A program made the position numbers and the translations under genes. Shown one piece after another: positions 1 through 5,405 of a DNA stretch of 8,967 nt. The notes below the pieces were generated by a model. That model made no database searches and was not told the DNA's origin. It saw only the letters and a program-made list of their open reading frames with translations. Position 1 is the first letter of the stretch. The number at the start of each line of letters is the position of its first letter. Origin of the DNA: Oscillospiraceae bacterium (GTDB taxonomy: Bacteria; Bacillota; Clostridia; Oscillospirales; Oscillospiraceae); contig CACXHI010000044.1 of the NCBI GenBank assembly GCA_902767395.1, positions 1 through 8,967 on the forward strand, written 5' to 3'.

Positions 1-507
1 CACCAGATCGTCCACCGTGAACCAGTGGCAGATGTGCAGGCGGGTCTGCTCGACAAATTTCGCCGCCTGCTCCAGAGAAGCACCGTTTTTCTTCTCCTGC
101 GCGGTCAGATACACCAAAAGGCCAAAGCCCGCCGAGGCCGCGAAGGAATCCACCGTAAGAATCGTTCGTCCCGGGAACTCCCCCATCATCTCCGAAGCGG
201 CCAGCGCGCCGGAATTGACCGTGGTGCTGAGGCCGGAGGAGAAACCGATATAGAGAACGTCCTTTCCTGCCTCCAGGAAGGGGGCGAAGGCCTGCTTAAA
301 GGTTTCCACATTGGCCGCAGACGTTTTTGCCACACTCCCCTTTCGCATCCGATCATAGAACTGATCAAAGGGCATGTCGTAGTTTCCAAAGGCCTCCCGG
401 TCCTCGTCGAATTTTACAGACAGAGAAACACACGCGACCCCCCATTGCTCCAGAAGCTCCGGCATGATATCGCAGGAGGAGTCGGTGACGATGACGTAAT
501 CCTTCAT
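1..507 (-). CDS. DegV family protein, N-terminal part (runs off the window)
   Basis: Reading leftward from the ATG at 507-505, 169 codons stay open to base 1, so the C-terminal part lies outside the window. The protein opens with MKDYVIVTDSSCD, the DegV signature strand plus DSS/DST turn. It continues with KTSAAN (the fatty-acid carboxylate-contacting Thr/Ser loop of the family), FSSGLSTTVNS and VDSFAASAGFGLLV, in the order usual for DegV/FakB proteins. Family members bind a single fatty acid in the cytoplasm; the FakB subgroup presents it to the kinase FakA for phosphorylation. No FakA is in the window, so the exact role is open. A Shine-Dalgarno AAAGGAG at 519-513 lies five bases before the ATG and fixes the start. 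The gene has its own promoter and is divergent from the DUF1836 gene. It is a paralogue of the complete DegV gene at 4489-5346 but clearly diverged from it. Confidence 0.93.
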   Translation of the reverse strand, partial: MKDYVIVTDSSCDIMPELLEQWGVACVSLSVKFDEDREAFGNYDMPFDQFYDRMRKGSVAKTSAANVETFKQAFAPFLEAGKDVLYIGFSSGLSTTVNSGALAASEMMGEFPGRTILTVDSFAASAGFGLLVYLTAQEKKNGASLEQAAKFVEQTRLHICHWFTVDDLV

Positions 508-582
508 AGCTGCTCCTTTCCGTTTACTGTGTCGTTTTCAATCAGATAATTCTTGACACGATTATATCTAATGTTCCGCATT

Positions 583-611
583 ATCTTAGCACAAGTCGCA
601 CAGACTGTCAA
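583..611 (-). promoter_or_regulatory. Sigma-A promoter for the leftward DegV gene
   Basis: On the minus strand TTGACA (611-606) is separated by exactly 17 bases from TAAGAT (588-583), with a TG one base upstream of the -10 (extended -10). The expected start is near 576, giving a leader of about 70 bases before the ATG at 507. A perfect TATAAT also lies downstream at 566-561 on the same strand, but no -35 is seen at the right distance. Confidence 0.72.
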
Positions 612-633
612 GTGCGTGGGGTTCAAAGATTTC

Positions 634-662
634 TTGATTTTCCGCCCGCCGTATGATACAAT
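634..662 (+). promoter_or_regulatory. Sigma-A promoter for the DUF1836 gene
   Basis: TTGATT (634-639), a 17-base spacer and TACAAT (657-662), with TG at 654-655 forming an extended -10. Transcription would start near 669, about 30 bases before the chosen ATG at 698. This also argues against a start at 653, which lies inside the promoter. It sits back to back with the leftward DegV promoter; the two -35 elements are about 22 bases apart. Confidence 0.72.
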
Positions 663-697
663 ACGGCTGCAGAAACGACGAATCCGGAGGTCGCCCT

Positions 698-1324
698 ATG
701 AGCTTCGACAAGGCATTGGTGGCGGGGAAGCTCCGCCGCTGGGAAACCTATCTGAAACACTACCGTTTGCCGGACTGGGAACAGATTCCCGATCTCGGTC
801 TCTATATGGAACAGGTCGTCGTGCTGCTGCGACAATACCTCGACTATCTTCCCCCCGAGCTGAAGGACGAGGAGTTTATCACCGCCGCAGCTATCAACAA
901 CTACGTCCGCACCAAGATCATGCCCGAGCCGATCAAAAAGCGCTATTATCGCATCCACATTGCCTATCTGCTTGTGATCTGCACCATGAAGCAGGGGCTG
1001 AGCATTGCGCTGATTCAAAAGCTTCTGCCAGCCGGTCTGCCGGAGGCGCAGGTGCGGTCCATCTACGCCAGCTATGCAGAGCGGCACGCGCTGGCCGCCG
1101 CTTTCTTCATCGAGCAGGTGCGCGGCGTCGCCGGGCCAATCCTCGATCATGCGGAAAACCTCCCCTTCTCCACAGATCGACCGGAGGAGTTGATCATCTC
1201 GGCGGGGATCATCGGCGGCCTGTCCCGCCTGCTGGCGGAAAAGCTGCTCCTGTTGGACGGCAAGGACCTCTCCAACGGCGGCAGCCTTGAAAAGCTACCG
1301 GAAAAGGAATCGGGCAGTTCATGA
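698..1324 (+). CDS. DUF1836 domain-containing putative transcriptional regulator
   Basis: A 208-residue protein. The start at 698 is preceded by GGAGG (686-690) with a seven-base spacer; the reading frame is open upstream to 653, but that codon lies in the promoter. The protein resembles the DUF1836 family of Firmicutes, typically about 200 residues with a MerR-like helix-turn-helix. A DWEQIPDLGLYMEQVV segment (residues 26-41) is followed by the likely DNA-binding helices around 60-92 (FITAAAINNYV, MPEPIKKRYYRIHIAYL). A helical C-terminal half follows, and then a short polar tail. A Bacillus subtilis relative, YkrK, has been reported as a repressor, so a regulatory role is likely, but the target is unknown. 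The next gene starts 78 bases downstream on the same strand with no terminator seen between, so read-through into the ATPase/TPR pair is possible. One sampled line of this gene (1201-1260) has 42 of 60 G+C, resembling the housekeeping genes of the window. Confidence 0.85.
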   Translation: MSFDKALVAGKLRRWETYLKHYRLPDWEQIPDLGLYMEQVVVLLRQYLDYLPPELKDEEFITAAAINNYVRTKIMPEPIKKRYYRIHIAYLLVICTMKQGLSIALIQKLLPAGLPEAQVRSIYASYAERHALAAAFFIEQVRGVAGPILDHAENLPFSTDRPEELIISAGIIGGLSRLLAEKLLLLDGKDLSNGGSLEKLPEKESGSS

Positions 1325-1402
1325 AACCGTCGCATGAAACGCGGATTGTTTTTCTCGAAAAGGGGAAAGAATCCACTGTAACACCGGAAGGGAGCATGTG
1401 CT

Positions 1403-2722
1403 ATGGACCTGAAAAAGGCATATTCACTGTTGGAAATCCCAAACGCCTTTCGCCCCGACCCGCTCGAGGCAAAGCAGCTTGCGGAGTTCTACGAAGACAC
1501 TATCGAGGCACGCACGGGGGTTCGTGGAAAATCCGGAATTGAGGATATCTACGAAGCCTGTCACGATTCGCGGGAGCACAACGCCCATCTGCTGATGGGT
1601 CATTGGGGCTGCGGAAAGAGCACGGAGCTGAATCGGCTCAAAAAGCGCCTGGAGGACGAGGATTTTCCCGTGAGGACCATCTTTTGCAAGCAGGAGCTGG
1701 ACGTCCTGAACATTGACTTCTCCGACGTGATGCTGTTGCTTGCCGAGGCGCTGTTCAAAATGACTGAAACGTCTTCCTATTCCCCTGCCCCAACCGACCT
1801 GCGCGTGCTGCGAGATTATCAAGCGGAGATTGTCAAGGAGACGAAGATGGATCTCTCCGCAGAAAACGCGCTCGAGACCGGCGTCGAGGTACAAACGCCG
1901 AAGCTCATAAAGTCGCTGTTGAGCGGCTTTGCACGGATTAAAGCCAGTCTGAAATACAACGAATCCAGCAGCACCACCGTTCGACAGAAGATTACCTCCC
2001 GCATCAGCGAGTGGATCAGCGCAATCAACCACATTGCCGACGGATTGACGAACGCCTCCTGTGGGCGCCAGCCAATCATCATTTTTGAGGACCTGGACAA
2101 GGGCGATACCGGACGGGTGTTTTCCGGCCACGGCGAGCAGTTGACCGCCATGAGTTTTCCTTTGATTTATACCTTCCCGATTGCCCGTTCCTATTTGCCG
2201 GAGTTTTCCGCTCTTGAAGCGTTTTTTCAGATTCATCGGTTGCCGATGATTGAAACTCGGCGCATGAACGGCGAGCGAAATCCAGATGGGTTCCATGCCA
2301 TTCGTTCGATTGTCGCACGCCGCGCGGAGCTATCCCTGTTTGCGAAGCTCTCTGTTGGAAAGAATCAGGACGTTCTTGACTTCCTGATTGAAAAGACCGG
2401 CGGTTCTCTGCGAAATCTGTTTTTTGCAATCAACGACGCAGCCACGCTTTCCAGACGCAGAGGAGAATCACAGATCACGCAGAAGGCCGCTGAGGACGCC
2501 TTAGAGGACATCAAGAGCAGTCTGTCCTGCCGAATTGACGGGAAGGATTATCCCTTCCTCGTTGAAATCTATCACGGGAAGCATCGCGGCTTTGACGATC
2601 GGGAGCAGCTTCAGCGTTTAATGCAGGCGGGGGCAGTTTTGGAGTACAACGGAAAGCGCTGGCACGACGTACACCCGCTGATTATCGATTTTCTGCGGGA
2701 AATTGAAGAGATCACGCTATGA
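1403..2722 (+). CDS. P-loop ATPase (AAA/STAND-like), partner of the TPR protein
   Basis: A 439-residue cytoplasmic protein with no signal or membrane segment. A Shine-Dalgarno AAGGGAG (1388-1394) lies eight bases before the ATG. Walker A is GHWGCGKST at residues 66-74, followed by ELNRLKKRL. A conserved-looking QELDVLNIDFSDVMLLLAEAL segment at 97-117 follows the second strand. Walker B is IIIFEDLD at 225-232, a sensor-1-like strand PLIYTFPIA spans 253-261, and a GGSLRNLF lid motif spans 333-340. A C-terminal winged-helix-like segment (about 400-432, with VLEYNGKRW and DVHPLI) resembles the arrangement after the ATPase core in STAND and ORC/Cdc6-type NTPases. From recall, the G-H-x-G-(C/S)-G-K-S-T-E-L form marks a bacterial ATPase group often found beside TPR proteins. 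The stop codon overlaps the start of the TPR gene, so the two products are probably made together and interact. Expected role: an ATP-dependent switch in a signalling or conflict system. No catalytic effector domain is recognisable. Several sampled 60-base lines have only 28 G+C, lower than the flanking genes. Confidence 0.8.
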   Translation: MDLKKAYSLLEIPNAFRPDPLEAKQLAEFYEDTIEARTGVRGKSGIEDIYEACHDSREHNAHLLMGHWGCGKSTELNRLKKRLEDEDFPVRTIFCKQELDVLNIDFSDVMLLLAEALFKMTETSSYSPAPTDLRVLRDYQAEIVKETKMDLSAENALETGVEVQTPKLIKSLLSGFARIKASLKYNESSSTTVRQKITSRISEWISAINHIADGLTNASCGRQPIIIFEDLDKGDTGRVFSGHGEQLTAMSFPLIYTFPIARSYLPEFSALEAFFQIHRLPMIETRRMNGERNPDGFHAIRSIVARRAELSLFAKLSVGKNQDVLDFLIEKTGGSLRNLFFAINDAATLSRRRGESQITQKAAEDALEDIKSSLSCRIDGKDYPFLVEIYHGKHRGFDDREQLQRLMQAGAVLEYNGKRWHDVHPLIIDFLREIEEITL

Positions 2723-4338
2723 AAACTGACCGGATTGACAATGATTTGAGCTATGAGAAGCTCAACTGGGTCGTTGAGCACTCGGACGACGGGCTGTTTT
2801 TGGTGGTGGCCTCCGCAGCGATGCAGCGCGAGGTGGCGCGGCGCTATGCGCGTGAAGCGGTTGCAGTTTTTGACTACAGCCGGGAGGAGCGGCCCTTTCG
2901 GGTCGGAAGCTTTTCCCGGCTTTTGGAGCGGGAACCGGGAAAACGGGCGTATTTCTTTCTGAACTTTCAGCTTGCCATTCCGACTGCCGAGGACGTGGAG
3001 CGCTTCAACTTCTGCCGGGATATTCTGGCGCGGGAGCGGCTGAATCTGGTTTTCTTTGTCAATCAGGAGACCCACAACCGCCTCAACCGGGGCGCAATGG
3101 ATCTGTACTCCTTTATTCGGCTTTTTATGCCCTTCTCCGATGAGCTGGCAGAAGAAACGGAGCTGCTGACCGATACGGTTGAGCCCGACCGCAGCACCTG
3201 CGTGGAGCTTCCCGCGCCGGACTTCACCCTGCCGAGGCGGCAGCTTCTGGGGCAGGCGATTGCCTACCGCAACGAGGGGGACCGGCTCCGGGCCGAAGGC
3301 CGTTACCGGGACGCGGAGACCTATTACCGGGCGGTGCTGGAAATTCGCCTGCCCCTGCTCGGAGAGGCACATGAGGACGTCGCCTCTGCTTACAACCTCC
3401 TTGGAATCACCTGCGATAAGCTTGGAGACTACCCAAAGGCGCTGGTATTTCACGAAAAAGCGGAGAAGATTTGGGAGTCTGTTTTGGGCGCAGCGCACCA
3501 GAACACTGCCAGCGCCTTTAATAATCTGGCCTTGGTCTATCAGCACATGGGCGACTACCCCAAGGCACTGGAACTATATGAAAAAGCACTTCATATGAAA
3601 GAGTCCGTTTTAGGGGAGGAACACCTGTCCACAGCCACGACATACAATAATCTGGGATCGGTATATCAAAAGATAGGCGACTACCCCAAGGCCCTTGGAT
3701 TTCACGAAAATGCGTTGAAGATTCGGGAATCTGTCTTGGGAACGGAGCACCCGGATACCGCCACAAGCTACAACAATCTGGCCTCAGTGTATAAACAGAT
3801 GGGCGACTACTCCAAGGCGCTTGCGTTCTATGAAAAGTCTTTGAAAATCAGAGAGGCTGTCCTGGGACAGGAGCACCCGGATACCGCTACCACCTATAAC
3901 AATCTGGGGGCTTTGTATCAGGACATGGGAGACGACCAAGAGGCACTCAGATGGTACGAAAATGCGTTGAGAATTCGGAAGAACGTCTTGGGAACAGAGC
4001 ACCCGGAAACCGCAACTTCTTATAACAATCTGGCTGTCGTCTATAAACACACGGGCGACTACCCAAAGGCGCTCGATTATTATGAAGAGGCGTTAAAAAT
4101 CAAAGTGTCCGTCTTGGGCGCTGCACATCCGAACACTGCCACGACCTACCACAATCTCGGAAGATTGTATCTGGACTGGGGCAGGCCCAAGGAGGCGATC
4201 CCTTGGCTGAAGCAAGCGCTCCAGATCCGCGAAGCCGTTTTCGGTGCAGAGCATCCTGCTGCAAAGAGAACCCGTGCCGCGCTCGATGCCGCGGAGCGGC
4301 GCTGTGCGACAGAAGAAGCATCGACCTCCAATGACTGA
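2719..4338 (+). CDS. TPR-repeat protein with a degenerate NTPase-like N-terminal domain
   Basis: A 539-residue protein. Its ATG shares the sequence ATGA with the stop of the ATPase gene and has no strong ribosome binding site of its own, pointing to translational coupling. Residues about 11-140 alternate strands and helices like a P-loop NTPase: FLVVAS (27-32), RAYFFLNFQLAI (76-87, Walker-B position) and LNLVFFVNQE (108-117, sensor-1 position). They lack any GxxxxGK(S/T) loop, so the domain looks inactivated, as in described inactive STAND modules; this fold call is inference. A linker (about 141-178) leads to eight TPRs of exactly 42 residues (about 179-514). Their G-D-Y turns fall at 236, 278, 320, 362, 404 (G-D-D) and 446, with divergent first (194) and last (488) copies. 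They are of the kinesin-light-chain type (LGxEHPDTATxYNNL). Such arrays act as protein-binding sensors in STAND proteins. Together with the upstream ATPase this looks like a split sensor-switch system. There is no membrane segment and no recognisable enzymatic effector. Confidence 0.82.
   Translation: MKTDRIDNDLSYEKLNWVVEHSDDGLFLVVASAAMQREVARRYAREAVAVFDYSREERPFRVGSFSRLLEREPGKRAYFFLNFQLAIPTAEDVERFNFCRDILARERLNLVFFVNQETHNRLNRGAMDLYSFIRLFMPFSDELAEETELLTDTVEPDRSTCVELPAPDFTLPRRQLLGQAIAYRNEGDRLRAEGRYRDAETYYRAVLEIRLPLLGEAHEDVASAYNLLGITCDKLGDYPKALVFHEKAEKIWESVLGAAHQNTASAFNNLALVYQHMGDYPKALELYEKALHMKESVLGEEHLSTATTYNNLGSVYQKIGDYPKALGFHENALKIRESVLGTEHPDTATSYNNLASVYKQMGDYSKALAFYEKSLKIREAVLGQEHPDTATTYNNLGALYQDMGDDQEALRWYENALRIRKNVLGTEHPETATSYNNLAVVYKHTGDYPKALDYYEEALKIKVSVLGAAHPNTATTYHNLGRLYLDWGRPKEAIPWLKQALQIREAVFGAEHPAAKRTRAALDAAERRCATEEASTSND
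3253..4260 (+). repeat. Array of eight 126-base (42-residue) TPR-coding repeats
   Basis: The coding repeats follow each other without gaps or indels. Copies 2-7 (3424-4179 in GDY phase) alternate between NNLA-type and NNLG-type ends: NNLA at residues 268-271, 352-355 and 436-439, NNLG at 310-313 and 394-397, and HNLG at 478-481. This gives three larger units of 252 bases. Exact shared tracts include 17 bases at 3745-3761 and 3871-3887 (gagcacccggataccgc). Units at 3676 and 3928 share acgaaaatgcgttga followed by almost the same next ten bases. The tract is lower in GC than either end of the gene. Confidence 0.92.
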
Positions 4339-4363
4339 CGTAGGAACGATCATTGCTCGTCCG

Positions 4364-4380
4364 GCATTCGGAACGAATGC
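4364..4380 (+). terminator. Weak hairpin after the TPR gene, possible inefficient terminator
   Basis: GCATTCG-GAA-CGAATGC forms a perfect seven-base-pair stem with a three-base loop, 25 bases after the TPR stop codon. Only AATTT follows, so it lacks a proper U-run. An overlapping alternative pairing of ATTGC..CGT (4353-4360) with ACGAATGCAAT is possible. It may limit read-through into the next gene or stabilise the messenger 3' end. Confidence 0.35.
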
Positions 4381-4405
4381 AATTTGCCGCAGGCAGAATC
4401 TGTAC

Positions 4406-4434
4406 TTGATTTTCTGCGCGGGATATCGTATAGT
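4406..4434 (+). promoter_or_regulatory. Sigma-A promoter for the second DegV gene
   Basis: TTGATT (4406-4411), a 17-base spacer and TATAGT (4429-4434). Transcription would start near 4441, about 48 bases before the ATG at 4489. This makes the downstream DegV gene independent of the ATPase/TPR operon. Confidence 0.75.
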
Positions 4435-4488
4435 TAGCAGTGACAAAAGACAGACCTTTTTGATACTGACTGAGAAGGAGCGTTCGGA

Positions 4489-5346
4489 ATGCCTGAAAAG
4501 ATTCTGATTACCAGCGACAGCACCACCGATCTCAGCCCGGAGCTGCGCCAGCGCTACGGCGTTCAGCTGATGCGGCTGGTGGTGAGCCTCAACGACGTGG
4601 ACCACGTGGACGGCGTGGACATTACCCCCGATGATATTTACCGCAATTACGAAAGCAACCGGACGCTGCCCAAAACGGCGGCGCCGAATCTGGCGGACTG
4701 CACGGAGTTCTTCCGCAAGTACGTCGAACAGGGCTATAGCATCGTCCATTTTACCATCAGCGCGGAGATGTCCTCCACCTATCAAAACAGCGTGATTGCC
4801 GCGCAGGAGTTTGACAAGGTCCACGTGGTGGACACGCGCAATCTCTCCACCGGCGGCGGTCTGCTTGTGATCCGGGCGGCGGAGCTGGCAGAGCAGGGCA
4901 TGAGCGCCGCGATGATCGCGCAGGAGTGCCGCCGTCTCACGTCCTATGTAGACACCTCCTTCGTCATTGACAGTCTGGAGTTCCTGCATAAGGGCGGGCG
5001 CTGCTCTGCCGTTGCCATGCTCGGCGCGAACCTGATGAACTTCAAGCCCTGCATCGTCGTCAAGGACGGAAAGATGTCCGTAGGGAAAAAGTACCGCGGC
5101 AAATTCGATCAGGTGCTTCTCAAGTATCTGGCGGATCGGATCGATAACGAGGACGACATCGACAAGAGCCACATCTTCATCACCCACGCCGGGTGTGACG
5201 AGGCCGTTGTAAACGCCTGCGTTGCAAAGCTCCGCACGCTGGGCAGCTTCCCCAACGTCCACGTCACCCATGCGGGATGCACCGTCTCCTCCCACTGCGG
5301 GCGGAACACTCTGGGCGTCCTGTTCATTCGGAAGCACCCGATCTAA
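4489..5346 (+). CDS. DegV family fatty-acid-binding protein
   Basis: A complete 285-residue protein, the usual DegV length. AGGAG (4476-4480) lies eight bases before the ATG. Motifs occur in family order: ILITSDSTTDLS (5-16), KTAAPN (62-67, fatty-acid carboxylate loop), FTISAEMSSTYQNS (88-101), VVDTRNLSTGGGLLV (113-127), DSLEFLHKGGR (161-171) and the C-terminal HCGRNTLGVLF (269-279). DegV proteins bind one fatty acid in a cleft between two alpha/beta domains. FakB-type members hand it to FakA for phosphorylation and entry into phospholipid synthesis or protein acylation. Because many clostridia carry several DegV paralogues with different chain preferences, neither ligand nor partner can be assigned. 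The gene is monocistronic, with its own promoter and a strong terminator. The sampled line 4801-4860 has 39 of 60 G+C, unlike the TPR array just upstream. Confidence 0.95.
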   Translation: MPEKILITSDSTTDLSPELRQRYGVQLMRLVVSLNDVDHVDGVDITPDDIYRNYESNRTLPKTAAPNLADCTEFFRKYVEQGYSIVHFTISAEMSSTYQNSVIAAQEFDKVHVVDTRNLSTGGGLLVIRAAELAEQGMSAAMIAQECRRLTSYVDTSFVIDSLEFLHKGGRCSAVAMLGANLMNFKPCIVVKDGKMSVGKKYRGKFDQVLLKYLADRIDNEDDIDKSHIFITHAGCDEAVVNACVAKLRTLGSFPNVHVTHAGCTVSSHCGRNTLGVLFIRKHPI

Positions 5347-5363
5347 AAAAACTACGAAGAAAA

Positions 5364-5391
5364 ACGCAGAGAAGTGCCTCTGCGTTTTTTT
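5364..5391. terminator. Rho-independent terminator, probably bidirectional
   Basis: ACGCAGAG (5364-5371), a six-base loop and CTCTGCGT (5378-5385) form a perfect eight-pair stem, followed by a T run to 5391. Preceding A residues (from 5361) supply a U-run on the other strand. It lies between the convergent DegV and feoB stops (5346 and 5406) and can end both transcripts. Confidence 0.92.
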
Positions 5392-5405
5392 CATGGAAGA
5401 CTTCT

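Noticed and set aside
553..558. Plus-strand TTGACA as the -35 of a promoter for the DUF1836 gene
   Set aside because: No -10-like hexamer lies 16-18 bases downstream; the pair at 634-662 is far better.
1325..1402. Separate promoter for the ATPase gene
   Set aside because: TTGTTT at about 1347 has no -10 at an acceptable distance; only the ribosome binding site is convincing in this gap.
1424..2296. 290-codon minus-strand frame within the ATPase gene
   Set aside because: A shadow of the ATPase frame, which carries Walker A and B motifs; no supported start or domain.
3253..4260. Regular 126-base repeats as a possible CRISPR or intergenic repeat array
   Set aside because: The repeats are in frame, diverged in codons, without spacers, and encode TPRs.
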